This document shows positions 38,191 through 53,100 of a stretch of 62,691 nt of DNA, in pieces (position 1 is the stretch's first letter; every line of letters starts with the position of its first letter). A model generated the notes under the pieces. It ran no database searches and was not told the origin of the DNA. It worked only from the letters and a program-made list of their open reading frames with translations. Position numbers and translations under genes: made by a program. The stretch is from Chitinophagales bacterium (GTDB taxonomy: Bacteria > Bacteroidota > Bacteroidia > Chitinophagales > UBA2359): the NCBI GenBank assembly GCA_020629005.1, contig JAHDEE010000010.1, forward strand, positions 1 to 62,691, given 5' to 3'.

Positions 38191-41100
38191 ATGAGGAAAA
38201 TTTACACACTTTGGAAGACGGGTGTAGACCCATCTCCCAAAATTGTCCCACTGGGCCGCAGCCCCTTGCACTTCAAAAGCATTTTGCTTTTGCTGGTGTC
38301 TGTGCTGTTTATGGCCCTGCCTGCCGCAAGCTTGCAGGCGCAGTGGTGCCCCGGCAATTTGCTCACCAACGGCAGTTTTGAAACAGGCAGTGTATCTGGA
38401 TGGACTGTCTGTTCTGGTATTGTAACCAATGTTCCGGAGCAGAATAACTTTGCGACACAAGGTACCTGGATGAATGCCGTGTATGGTGACGTTGCCACTA
38501 ACAATGAAGGCTGTATCTATCAGGACATCAATGTTACTGCTGGTGATATTTACACCTTGCAAGTTGATGCAGGTGTCCACGATGTTTCAGGACAGTATAT
38601 TGGTTTGGAGTTTTTTGATGCCTCCAACAATCTAATGTCCACCGAAACAACCTATATCACTAATGATGTAGGGTCGGCGACCAGCAGTGGTGGTTTGGAG
38701 CCTTTTAGTGTTCAAGGCATTGCTCCAAATGGAGCTAGCTATGTTCGGGTAACACTATCTGGTGTTGCTAATCAGACCGGCGCCAAGTTTGACGCTGCTT
38801 GTCTGACGGCTGCAAATTGTGACAATACAACCTTTCAGGTGTGCCCGGAGCAGAATGAGACAGTGTCTCTTTCTTTGGATAATACCTATTCCGCTTATCA
38901 GTGGAATTTGAATGGTGCACCAATACCTGGAGCGACCTTGTCAACTTATGTTGCAGGTACACCGGGTGTGTACACTGTGTCTGTCGATGATGCAGATGGT
39001 TGTCCTCATATATCTTGTTGTCCAATTACACTGGAAGAAGCCTGCTTTGACCTTGCACTGACCAAGGTTCTTGCATTTGGGCAGTCAGCCTCTGTGGCTC
39101 CAGGCGATCCAGTGACCTTTACAGTAGAGGTGATCAATCAGGGAAGCATTGCGGCTGATAACATCAGTCTCATTGATTACTATCCTGCTGATTTGATACT
39201 GAACGACAGCAATTGGTCAGGAAATCCAGCCACGACTACCCTTTCGGTGGCTAATGGGGGCCTTGCAAATGGTGGCCTGCAACCGGGTAATTCGATTTCA
39301 GTCGATATTACCTTTCAAGTAGATCCGAATGCAACCACTAGTGGAAGTATCACAAACTGGTCGGAGATCAGCGGTGCTACTGATGCTACTGGGGCAGCTG
39401 CTACCGACATTGATTCTACGCCTGATACAATTCAAAGTAACGATACTTTTTCCTCGGATAACTCAACCTCAGGGGATGGAAATAATGGTGGTGACGAAGA
39501 TGATCATGACCCTGCCTCTGTTTCCCTGGGTGTTCCTTGTAGCTTGACAATTACGAATGTTACTCCAGGGTCATGTGATCCGGCCACTAATACTTACAGT
39601 CTCACTGTTAACGTGTCTTATAGTAGTGATCCCGGCGGCTTGATCAATGTAAATGGCTCTACTTTTCCTTCTGATGGAAGTGGTAGTCAGTCCTTTACTA
39701 TCAACAACCTGGCTGCCAATGGTCAAACCAATGTGCCGGTCAGTGCTTACTTTGTTGCTGACCCTACTTGTTTTGATGATGACGTCTATAATGCTCCGGC
39801 AGATTGTGCTCCAATTTGTACCCTGTCAATTGTTTCTGCTAATCCAGGAACTTGTGATCCTGCGACAAACACTTACAGTCTTGACGTCACCGTCAATTAC
39901 TCTAATGATCCTGGAGGATTGATCGATATTAATGGTCAGACCTTTGCGTCAAATGGAAGCGGAAACCAAACCTTTACGTTAACTGGTTTGGTAGCTAACG
40001 GAGCTACGAATCTACCGGTCAATGCCTTTTTCGCCTCTGATGCGAATTGCTTTGATACATTTTCGTATAACGCTCCTGCCGATTGTTCCCTCAACTGTAC
40101 TTTAAGTATTGTAAGTGCGACACCAGGATCTTGTGATCCTGCAACGAATACCTACACTTTGAATGTTACAGTTAGCTATTCGGATGATCCTGGCGGCATT
40201 ATCAATATCAATGGTTCGACATTCCCATCTGACGGATCCGGCAATGAAACCTTCAGCATTCCGAACCTACCTGCAAATGGAAGTACAGGACTTTCTGTCA
40301 ATGCCTTCTTTGTTTCTGATCCGAATTGCTTTGATACGGGTTCCTACAATGCGCCTGCGGATTGTACACCGATTTGTAGCCTAAGTATAACCAATATCGT
40401 GGAGGGGCCTTGTGATCCTGCTACGAATACTTTTGATGTTGCCGTGACTGTTAGTTATACAAACAGCCCCGGTGGTTTGATAGACATAAATGGAAACTTC
40501 TTCGCTTCGAATGGAAGCGGAAACCAAACATTCACCCTCACTGGTCTGCCATCTGATGGTTCTGCGGGAAATGCTTTGAATGCCTTCTTTGTTGATGACT
40601 CTGCTTGTAGAGATAATGGTACTTATGACGCACCTGCTGACTGTACCCCGATTTGCTCCTTGATTATACAGACGGTTGCGCCAGGTCCTTGTGATCCAGT
40701 GACCAATGAACATAGCCTGGATGTAACTGTAAATGTATCGGATGGTGCTGGCTCCTTGATATTTATCAATGGACAGTTCTTCCCCTATACTGGAGACGGA
40801 GTACATACCTATACGCTAACTGGATTAGCTTCTACTGGAACAGGTAATATTCCTGTCGAGGCCTTTTTCGTAGATGATCCAAATTGTGGAGACATCTCTT
40901 CCTATAACTCACCTGCGAACTGTATTCCTTGTAATCTCGATATTTCTGCAGTAACTGCAGGCGCTTGTGATCCAGTGACCAATACTTTCGATTTGACAGT
41001 CGTGGTTACCTATGAAAATGATCCCGGTGGTAATATCGATGTAAATGGTCAGACATTCGCTTCGGATGGGAGTGGTTCTCAGGTAATAACTTTGAGTAAT

Positions 41101-44100
41101 TTACCTGCCAATGGTTCTGTGGGGAATCAGATTGATGCCCACTTTGTAAATGAGCCTGGTTGTGCCGCGATTGATTTCTATAATGCACCTCCGGAATGTA
41201 TCCCTTGTGTACTTAGCAATATCACAGCTACGCCTGGTACTTGTGATCCTGCAACCAATACATATGACCTGACAGTTTCAATCACCTACAATAATGATCC
41301 AGGTGGTTTGATTGACGTGAATGGAACCTTCTTCACTTCAGATGGGAGTGGCAGCCAAACATTCACGATTCCAGATTTGACTGCAGACGGTTCTACTGCG
41401 AATCCTGTTTCTGTGTATTTTGTTGATGCACCAAGTTGCAGTGCTAATACTACTTATAATGCACCTGCAGATTGTACACCGATTTGTAATCTTACGATCA
41501 GTGCCGTTACAGAACGTGTCTGTGATCCGGAAACAAACACATTCGATGTGGATGTTACGATTACTTATGTAAATGATCCGGGAGGCTTGATTGATATCAA
41601 CGGCCAGTTCTTTGCTTCAAATGGAAGTGGCAATCAAACCTTCACTTTATCTGGTTTGCCTGCTAATGGAAGTACAGGCAACCCTATAACAGCGTATTTC
41701 CTTGATGATCCTGCTTGTATAGATTCAGGTGTCTTCGACGCTCCGCCGTCTTGTACGCCAATCTGTAGCTTCACTATCGCGAGTGCTGCGCCTACACCGT
41801 GTGATCCTGAAACAAACACCTACGATTTGATCGTAACTGTTTCATATACAAATGATCCAGGTGGCTTGATCGATTTGAATGGTAACCTCTTCGCTTCAAA
41901 TGGTACCGGAAGTCAAACCTTCATGATTGAAGATTTGCCATCTGATGGATCAACTGGAAATGCAGTAAATGGATTCTTCGTGGACGATCCTGGATGTGCC
42001 GACAATACAACTTACAATGCACCAGCTGATTGTACGCCAATTTGTAATTTGACAATCTCAGGTATTACTCCGGGGCCTTGTGATCCGGAAACTAACACTT
42101 TTGACTTGTCTGTACAGGTTAGTTATACAAATAGTCCTGGTGGCTTGATAGACATCAACGGAAATTTGTTTGCTTCCGATGGCAGTGGCAGCCAGACCTT
42201 GGTTTTGTCTGGATTGACAGCCGATGGTTCTACAGGTAATGCGATCAATGCGTTCTTTGTAGACGATCCGGGATGTTCGAATTCCTCGACTTATACGGCT
42301 CCGGCCAACTGTGAGCCAGTATGTAATATCAACATCACAGGAGTTACTCCTGGTGCTTGTGATCCTAATACAAACACTTACTCGCTTACAGTTGATGTAA
42401 CCTACTCGGATGACCCTGGAGGCTTGATAGATATTAACGGTAATCAATTTGCTTCAGATGGCTCAGGAAGCCAGTCGTATACAATTTCTGGTCTGCCTGC
42501 TGATGGCAGTACGGCAAATGTTGTTACTGCTTATTTCATAGATGATTCTGCTTGTAATGATGTTGCAAACTATGACGCTCCAACGGATTGTACACCAGTT
42601 TGTAATATGTTTATCTCAGCAGTTCAGGATGGTCCTTGTGATCCTGCTACTAATACCTTCAATCTGGATGTAACGATCACATATTCAAATGATCCTGGAG
42701 GGCTTGTTGACATCAACGGTCAACTATTTGCTGTCAATGGCAGCGGCCTTCAGACTTTTACATTAACAAATCTACCAGCAGATGGAAGCATTGGAAATCC
42801 TTTGGATGCCTTCTTTGTGAATGACCCTGCATGTTCTGATAATCGATTCTACGACGCTGCTGCGGATTGTACTCCTTGTTCGATGGAGATTCTATTTGTT
42901 GCTCCAGGTGATTGTGATCCTGTTACAAATACATATCCACTTACAGTAGCAGTATCCTATTCTGACCAACCTGCCGGCGATATTGATATCAACGGCCAGC
43001 TATTTACACCAGGCGGTTCAGGAAGTGATACTTTCGTACTGAATGGCTTGAATGCAGATGGTTCTGCCGGGAATCTTGTTACGGCCATGTTCGTCAACGA
43101 AATCGGTTGTCAGGATACAGATGCGTACAATGCGCCTCAAGCTTGTACACCTTGTAGTCTGTCTGTTGCCAATGTTGTACCTGGTCCATGTGATCCGGAC
43201 ACCAACACCTTCTCTGTAGATGTTACAGTGACTTACACTGACGATCCAGGAGGCCTGATTTCAGTTAATACAGAACTGTTCCCAAGCAATGGTACTGGTA
43301 ATCAAACCTTCACACTTACTGGATTAACAGCCGATGGTTCGACTGCAAATCCAGTAGATGTATTCTTTGTAAATGATCCTAGTTGTGGTGATACAGGAAG
43401 CTATAATGCTCCAGCAGATTGTACTCCTGTCTGTGACTTGTTAATTGCAACGCTAACTCCAGGTCCATGTGATCCTAATACAGACACTTTTGATTTGGAA
43501 GTAAATGTGACCTATTCAAATGATCCTGGTGGACTCATTGATATCAATGGAATGTTCTTCTCCTCAAATGGAAGTGGAAATCAAACATTTGTGATTCCAA
43601 ATCAGCCTGCCGATGGTACTGCTGGTATTCCAATTGTTGCCTACTTTGTCAATGATCCATTATGTACACATTTGGAGAGATACGATGCTCCTGAAAGCTG
43701 TGCACCGGTGTGTGACATAACTATTTCTACGATTGTTCCTGGACCTTGTGATCCTGAAACTAATACCTTTAGTTATGACGTTACGGTTACCTATGTGGAT
43801 GATCCAGGAGGACTGATAGACATCAATGGATCTTTCTATGCGTCAAACGGTTCTGGAAATCAAACATTCACAATTTTCAATCAGGTTGCTGACGGCTCAG
43901 TTGGGAATGTGGTCAATGCATTTTTTGTTGATCAGCCTGGCTGCTCTGATACTGGAACCTATGATGCTCCTGCGGATTGTACTCCTGTTTGTGATTTCAC
44001 TATTGTATCTGTTACACCTGGTCCTTGTGATCCGGATACAAACACTTATGACGTTGCAGTGGAGGTTAGTTATGCAAATGGTCCGGGAGGACTTATTGAT

Positions 44101-47100
44101 ATAAACGGACAGTTCTTTTCGTCCAACGGTACAGGATCTCAAACATTTACCTTGGCTGCCTTACCAGCCGATGGCTCAACAGCCAATGCGGTAAATGCCT
44201 TCTTTGTCGATGATCCGGGATGTAGTGATCTTGGTTCTTTTGACGCACCAGCCGAATGTACGCCAGTTTGTAATCTGAGTATTTCAAATGTGGCACCTGG
44301 TGCCTGTAATCCGGAAGATGATACTTTTGAGTTGGTCGTAACGCTGACCTACAGCAATGGTCCTGGAGGTCTTTTCGATCTTAATGGTCAGCTGTTTGGT
44401 GTGAATGGTACAGGCACTCAAACGGTTATTGTTACTGGTATTCCTGCTGATGGAAGTACCGGAAACACCTTGGAAGCATTCTTCGTGAATGATCCGGCTT
44501 GTAATGATGCTGCAGCTTACGATGCACCAGATCCTTGTAACTTCGATCTCGCCCTAACAAAGGTTCTTTCCACGGGTCAACCTGCAACGGTGAACCCTGG
44601 TGATGATGTGACGTTCACTATTACCGTCTTCAATCAGGGATCAATTCCTGCACAGGATGTACTAATCACTGATTATATACCTTCTGGGTGGACGCTAAAT
44701 GACAGCAACTGGAACCTTGCTGGCTCAACAGCAACTAACACTATTACCTCAGTAATTCCTGTAGGTGGAAATGCTACTGTTGATATCACCTTGACTGCAG
44801 GTAGTGCACCAGGTGACTTCTTGAATTTTGCTGAGATAACAAGTGCAAATGATACAAATGGAACACCTCAGGGAGATGTAGATTCAACTCCGGACAATAA
44901 TGCTGGTAATGACGGCCCATATGAGGACAATGAGACCAACAACAGTAACGGAGATGAAGATGATCATGATCCTGCTGGAGTCACCGTAAACGAAATCTGT
45001 AATTTGACAATCGTTGCGGTTAATCCTGGTCTTTGTGATCCAGAAACCAATACCTATGATGTTTCGATTGAAGTGAGCTATTCAGGTGACCAAGGAGGAT
45101 TGTTGGATATCAATGGTCAGTTCTTTGCTACTAACGGAACTGGGAACCAGACCTTTGTCTTGGCAGGTTTGCCTGCAGATGGTTCAACTGCCAATGCAAT
45201 CAACGCCTTCTTTGTTGATGATGCGGCTTGTGCTGCAAATGATAGCTTTAATGCGCCGGCAGATTGTACACCTATTTGTGATCTGACAATCGCTGCGATA
45301 ACTCCGGGTCCTTGTGATCCAGCTACCAATACTTATGATGTTGTAGTTGATGTAACCTACACAAACAGTCCTGGTGGTCTTCTGGATATCAACGGACAGC
45401 TATTTGCTTCTGATGGATCGGGAGCACAATCAATTACATTGGCTGGATTTACCGCGGATGGTTCTCTAGGAAATGCAGTAAATGCCTTCTTTGTGGAATC
45501 CCCAGGATGCTTCGATTCCGGAAGCTTTGACGCTCCTGCGGACTGTACTCCAGTATGTAGTTTGCAAATTGCTGCCTTGGTTCCTGGTCCATGTGATCCT
45601 ACAACGAATACCTACGATCTCAATGTTACTGTTACCTACGTCAACGATCCGGGAGGCCTGATCGATGTGAACGGTAACTTCTTCGCTTCAGACGGAACAG
45701 GTTCACAAACCTTTACTTTGCCTGGGTTGATTGCAGATGGTACTGCTGGTATTCCGGTTAACGCATTCTTTGTGGATGATCCTTCATGTATTCAACTTGA
45801 CCGTTATGATGCACCAGTGGATTGTACGCCAATTTGCGATATGACTATAGCTTCTATTGCGCCGGGAGCTTGTGATCCTACAACTAATACTTACACTATA
45901 GATGTAACGGTAACTTACAACAATGGCCCTGGTGGTCTTATTGATGTCAACGGTGAGCTGTTTGCATCTGATGGTTCTGGAAATGAGACCTTTACCCTAT
46001 CTGGATTATCCGCTAACGGTAGCACTGCTAATCCTCTTGATGCATTCTTCGTTGATGACACAGCATGTGCTGCCTCGTCCACGTTTGACGCACCGGTGGA
46101 TTGTTCTCCATGTGACCTTCAAGTGATCAATGTTTCTGAAGGCCCATGTGATCCGGTAACTAATACTTTCTCCTTGTCTGTCACATTCGAATATGAGAAC
46201 GATCCAGGTGGAACTATTGACATTGACGGTCAAACTTTCCCGGTTGATGGAAGTGGTCAACAGACTGTTAGCGTTACTGGTTTCCCTTCTGATGGAAGTA
46301 CAGGTAACCAACTGACTGCTTTCTTTACCAATGCAACAGGATGTGAGGATTTACTATTTTATGATGCCCCTGAGGCATGTATCCCCTGTGCGATGACAAT
46401 CTTGTCTGCTACGCCAGGTCCATGTGATCCAGCGACAAATACTTTTGATCTTAGTGTTACTGTATCTTATACTGATTCTCCAGGCGGTTTGATTGATGTC
46501 AATGGAGAACTGTTCGCCTCTAACGGAACCGGCTCTGAAACCTTTGTACTGGAGAATCTGCCAGCAGATGGTTCGACTTCAAACGGAGTTGCTGCCTTCT
46601 TCATAAATGATCCTGGTTGTATCGACAATGATCTTTATGATTCACCTGCTGATTGTACTCCGATTTGTGATTTGGTATTTACCTCAGTAGTTCCTGGTAC
46701 TTGCGACCCTGAGACAAACACATACGATCTAACGATTAATGTAACCTACACAAATGATCCTGGTGGTATGATAGATATCAACGGCCAGTTCTTTGCTGCA
46801 GATGGAACAGGATCGCAAAGCCTTGTAATTTCAGGCCTGACTGCCAATGGTAGTGTAGCGAATGTAGTTACAGGATTCTTTGTTGACGATCCTTCATGTA
46901 TGGCCTCTGATAGTTATAATGCTCCAGCGGACTGTACGCCAATCTGTGATTTGGTTGTAGATTCTGTTGTTCCAGGACCCTGTGATCCTGATACCAACAC
47001 GTTTGACGTTGATATTACGATATCGTATACAAATGATCCAGGAGGAATGATCGATGTCAATGGTCAATTCTTCTCTTCAAACGGCTCGGGGAGTCAGACA

Positions 47101-50100
47101 TTTACCTTAAGCGGTTTGACTGCTGATGGATCAACTGCAAACGCTGTGAATGTATTCTTTGTAGATGCACCTGCATGTTTTGATTTAGGAAGTTATGATG
47201 CACCGGCAGATTGTACTCCAATTTGTGATTTGACTGTGGATGCGGTAACGCCGGGTCCTTGTGATCCAAACACAAACACTTTTGATGTGGATGTAATTGT
47301 TACATACAATAACAGCCCTGGAGGATTGATTGATGTAAATGGACAGTTCTTTGCTTCAGATGGTTCTGGAAGCCAGACCTTCACCTTGAGTGGATTGGCT
47401 GCTGATGGATCTACGGGTAATGGGGTAAACGCATTCTTCGTGGATGATCCAGCATGTTTTGCTTCAGGCACCTTCGACGCACCAGCTGGCTGTACTCCGA
47501 TTTGCTCGATGACGATTGCAACTGTAACACCGGGTCCTTGTGATCCTGATTCAGATACTTTTGATCTCTTTGTTACAGTCAATTATACAAATGATCCTGG
47601 CGGTACAATAGACCTAAATGGATTCATGTTCTCAAGTAATGGATCTGGTAGTCAGACTTTCACACTCAGCGGTTTACCTGCCGACGGAAGCACGGCGAAC
47701 CCATTGGAAGCGTTCTTCGTCAATGATCCAGCATGTGGAGCCAGTGAAGTATATGACGCTCCGAATGCATGTAACTTTGACCTTGCCCTGATTAAAGTGC
47801 TTGCCATTGGTGAGCCTTCAGTCTTAAATCCTGGAGATGATGTCACATTTACAATCTCTGTGTTTAATCAGGGTACAGTAGATGCCGCAAACGTAGTGGT
47901 GACAGATTACATTCCTGCTGGATTTACACTCAATGACACCGATTGGACGGGAGGTGCAACTACAGCTAGCTACAATGTTCCAGGTACAATCCCGGCTGGT
48001 GGTTTTGTGCAGGTTGACATCACCTTGACAGCTGGTACAATCCTGGGAGATACTGCAAATTTTGCGGAGGTTTCTGCAGCTACGGATGGCAACGGAAATC
48101 CGGTGACGGATGTTGATTCGACACCAGATACTGACCCTGGAAATGATGGGCCATACGATGACAATGAAACTTCGAATAATAACTCGGATGAAGATGACCA
48201 CGATCCCGAATTTGTGACAGTCGAAGGGGTTTGTGATCTAACGATCACTGCACTGATTCCTGGTCCTTGTGATCCGGAAACGAATACCTATTCACTGGAT
48301 ATTCAAATAACTTACAGCAATAGTCCTGGAGGTTTGATCTCTATCGATGGTAATCTCTTCGCTAGTGACGGGTCGGGCAATGAGACCTTTACCATTGAAG
48401 ACTTGCCAGCAAACGGTTCCTTGGCGAATCAGGTTTCAGCCTTTTTTGTGAGTGAGTCAATATGTGCAGATAGCGGAACTTACGATGCTCCTGAAGGTTG
48501 TTCACCGGTTTGTGCCCTTGCAATTTCTGAAGTGGCTTTCAAACCTTGTGACCCGGATAATGATACTTTTGATTTGATGGTAACTGTTACCTATTCAAAT
48601 TCTCCTGGAGGGCTTATCGCTCTGAATGGGACAATGTATCCGGCTGATGGTTCTGGCTCTCAGGTATTTCTGATCAGCGGTCTGGATGCTGATGGTTCAA
48701 CTGGGAATCCGCTCTCAGTCTTCTTCGTAGGGGATAACACCTGTGCTGATGCAACTACCTATGACTCACCTCAACCATGTAATTTTGACCTTGCGCTAAC
48801 CAAGGTCTTAGCTGCGGGTCAGGATACAAACGTAGTTCCTGGCGAAGATGTAGTTTATACTATCTATGTAACGAATCAGGGAACCGTAGACGCTCAGAAT
48901 ATTGAAATTGTCGATTATCTACCTTCCGGCTTTACTTTGAATGATCCGGCCTGGACAGACAACTTTAATGGTACAGCTAGTTACACCATTGGTGGTCTTC
49001 TGCCAGCTGGAACAACTACTAGCGTAGATATCACAGTATCTGCCGGTCCAAATGTGGGAGACTTCTTGAACTTTGGTGAGGTAGTTACAGCTGATGATCC
49101 AACAGGTAATCCTGCAGTAGATGTGGACTCAAATCCGGACAATGATCCAAACAATGATGGACCATATCAGGACGATGTTACTGATAATTCGCTGGGTGAT
49201 GAGGATGATCACGATCCGGCTGAGGTAACAGTTGATGAGACGCCAGTATTTGACTTGGCTCTTGCCAAGAAGCTTGCAACCGGTCAAAGTGCGACTGTAG
49301 TACCTGGTGATGATGTTACCTTTACTATCACAGTTTATAATCAAGGAAATGCAACTGCTTACGGAGTTCAGGTTACTGATTATATCCCAACAGGATTCAC
49401 ACTTAATGATGGAAGCTGGAACGAATTGACGAATAGTACAGCAACTTATAATGTGCCTAATGCAATCAATCCTGGTTCATTTGCAACTGTAGATATTACA
49501 TTGACTGTTTCTGCAAATGCGCAGCCAGGTGATCTAGTAAATTATGCGGAGATATCATTTGCTGATGACGACACTGATGCAGGAAATGGAACTCCAACTG
49601 ATGTAGATAGTACTCCTGATTCGAATGCTTCCAACGATGTTGGGGGTACACCGAATACCAATGAGGATAATCATATTGAGGATGATGCCGCGGATACCAA
49701 TGGTGATGGTATCAGAGATGAGGATGATCATGATCCAGCTCTGGTTACAGTTGTTTTTGTGGATTTGGAATTGACAAAACAGGTTTGCGAGATCGACGGT
49801 ATCACACCAGCATCTGTAGTTAACCTTGGTGATCAGGTCATCTACAAGATCACTGTAGAAAACAGGACCTTAGCTCCCGATTCAGTCAATATAGATGCGA
49901 CTAATGTACAAGTGTTTGACAACTTGCCTGGTCAGGTTAGTTATGTCACCAGCACCGCTTCACAGGGAAGTTATGCGAATGGATCAGGCGTCTGGAACGT
50001 CGGGACGCTTGTAAATGGAGAAACTGAAACCTTAGAAATTACCGTTACAGTTGATCAACCAGGTGACATATTCAATACTGCTCAGGTAAGTTCCGCTGAC

Positions 50101-53100
50101 CAGCCGGATATTGATAGTGTTCCAAACAACAATGTGGAATCCGAAGATGATCAGGAAACTGTTCCACTTACTGGAGTTGTTGTTGATTTAGCTCTTGATA
50201 AATCAGTAGTACCAGCTGCTGGAGGATCGATTTTAGACCTTGAGCTCGGTGATGATATTATTTACACTATTCAGGTCTGCAATGAAGGAGATTATGACGC
50301 TACTGGCGTTGAAGTAACGGATGTGCTTCCTCCAGGGTTAATCTACGTCAGCAATGATCAGGCAGCTGCTTTTGTTGATCCTACAATCACCTGGACAATT
50401 GGTGGTTTAGCAACAGGACAATGTGTTGCCTTGGAAATTGTTGCTACAATTGATGACACTGAACCGATTGTCAATAGCGCTGAGATCACTGCTACTGACC
50501 AACCTGATGTTGATAGTGAACCAGATAATGATGATCCAACGGAAGATGATCAGGATGAGGTAGTAGTAGATGTTGATGTTCCGCCAGTGGCTGATATCTC
50601 TGTATTTAAGGATGCAAATCCAAGCGAGGTGTTTGTTGGCGAGCAATTGACCTTCTCGATTGAGTTGAACAATTCAGGTCCAAACCTCGCAGATAGTTTG
50701 GTTGTTGAGGAAATTCTTCCAACTGGATTGAACTACGTAAGTCATATAGTTACCAAGGGAGCTTACGATCCGGCAACCGGATTGTGGATCGTCGGAAATG
50801 CTGCTTTGTCTCCTGGCGAAAGTGAATTCTTGTATATCGTAGTAGAAGTGACCGCTCCAGGTCCCTTCGAAAACATTGCTGAATTGGTTTACAGCGATGT
50901 TCCTGATGTAGATTCAACTCCCGACAATGAGGATCCTGACGAAGACGATCAGGATAATGAGATTGTTGGAGGTATTCTCGTGGATTTGGAACTTCAAAAG
51001 ACAGGTCCAGCTCCCGGTATAGTTAATGTAGGTGACTTGTACACTTATACTTTGACGCTCTACAACAACCCGAATGCCGGTGCTAGTCCAAGTGATGCAA
51101 CAGGCGTTGTCGTGTTTGATAACTTGCCTTCTGGCGTTAGCTGGGTAAGTGATCTTCCATCACAAGGAACTTATAGTTATACTACTGGACAGTGGCAAGT
51201 CGGTACCCTTGCAAATGGGGCTACTGCAACACTGGATATTACAGTAATGGTTGATCAGCCAGGTGCTATTCTCAATACCGCTCAGGTAAGTGAGCAGGAT
51301 CAACCAGACTATGATAGTATTCCAAATGATGATGATGCAGACGATGACGAAGACGACAATGAACCATTTGAAGATGATGAAACTAATCATCCGATTGAAG
51401 GAGTACAAGTGGACTTGTCACTACAAAAGACGGTAGATGAAACGCAAGTAAATCTGGGTGACCAGGTAACCTTTACATTGACGGTCAATAATGATGGTCC
51501 AAACGACGCAACTAACATCGAAGTAACTGATGAATTACCAGCAGGTTTGACATTCGTGTCCGCAAGCGATCCTAGTTACAATCCTTCAGCCGGAGATAAT
51601 GTTTGGAATATCCCAGGGCCTCTGGCAATGGGTGCTACTGCTACTTTGGATATCGTGGTTACGGTCGAAGGCGTCGGTCCATATGTAAATGAAGCGGAAA
51701 TTACCGGGGCTGATCAGCCTGATTCTGATAGTACACCGGACAATGATGATCCTACCGAGGATGATCAAGATGATGTTGTAGTTGGCGGTACTTATATTGA
51801 CCTTGAGCTCTTCAAAGAAGTAAATGTTGAAGAGGTGAATGTAGGTGATCAGATAGAATTTGTGATTACAGTTGAAAATAACGGACCGGAAATCGCAACC
51901 AATGTAGAAGTAACAGATTATCTTCCAACCTGTATGACTCTAATGCAGGCAAACCCAACAAATGGAGTTTACGATGCTGCCACAGGAGTTTGGAGTCTAC
52001 CAGAGATCTTTGTAGGTGAACAAGAGGAATTGGTTCTGACTGTTACAGTTGACCAGCCTGGAAGTTGCATCAACGTAGCAGAAATCACTTCAGTTGATCA
52101 GGTTGATTTTGATTCAACTCCAAATAATGATGATGGAGATCAAAGTGAAGATGATGAGGATAATGAAGAGGTAATTGCGAAAGTAGTAGATCTGGAACTT
52201 ACAAAAGACCATGATGCCGCTGCTATCGTCTATGAAGGCGATCAATTTACTTATACTGTTACGGTATGGAACAACCCTAATGCCGGCGCAACAGCATTTG
52301 ATGCTACAGGGGTTCAGGTAACAGATGAGCTACCTGCTGGTGTGACATTCATAAGTGCCAATCCTAGCAGCGGGTCTTACAATCCAAGCTCAGGACTTTG
52401 GATTATTGGCAATTTGCCAAGTGATGCGACTGCTACACTGGATATAACAGTAGTAGTAGATGGCTCCGTGTCTGGTACAATTGATAATATTGCGGAGGTT
52501 ATTGCTCAGGATCAGCCGGATATTGATTCTGAACCAGACAATGACGACGGTGATCAGAGCGAAGATGATGAGGATCCTGAACCGATTGAGGTTGGTGATA
52601 CCGTAATCGATTTGTCAGTTGTCAAATCAATCGCAGGAGGGCTTACTTCTGTAAATGTTGGTGATCAGGTAACCTATGTTATTCAGGTTGATAACAATGC
52701 CACTGCTATGGCTGGAATATCGACGGCGACAGGTGTGACAGTGTTTGATCAGCTACCAGGTGAAGTGACTTATATCTCTCATACTCAGACTTCAGGCTCT
52801 TATAGTCCGGGGACAGGTATTTGGGTTGTAGGTTCTTTGGCAGACGGAGAATCTCAGACTTTGGAGATAACTGTGGAAGTCAATGCTGCCGGTACTTTTG
52901 ACAACATTACTCAAGTATTGACTGCTGATCAGGAAGATGTTGATTCCGATCCAAATAATGATGATGGTGATCAGAGTGAAGATGATGAAGATATCGTTCC
53001 TTTGGAAGCCGTACAGATAGATTTGGAGCTTAGCAAATCTGTTAGCTCTACTCAAGTCAATTTGGGAGATGTTGTGACATTTACCTTGTTGGTTGAAAAC

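Noticed and set aside
39538-48777. Interpretation of the 279-bp periodic DNA as a CRISPR array or satellite
   Set aside because: Units are coding, stay in one frame, vary mostly at silent or surface positions, and the period is far longer than CRISPR spacing.
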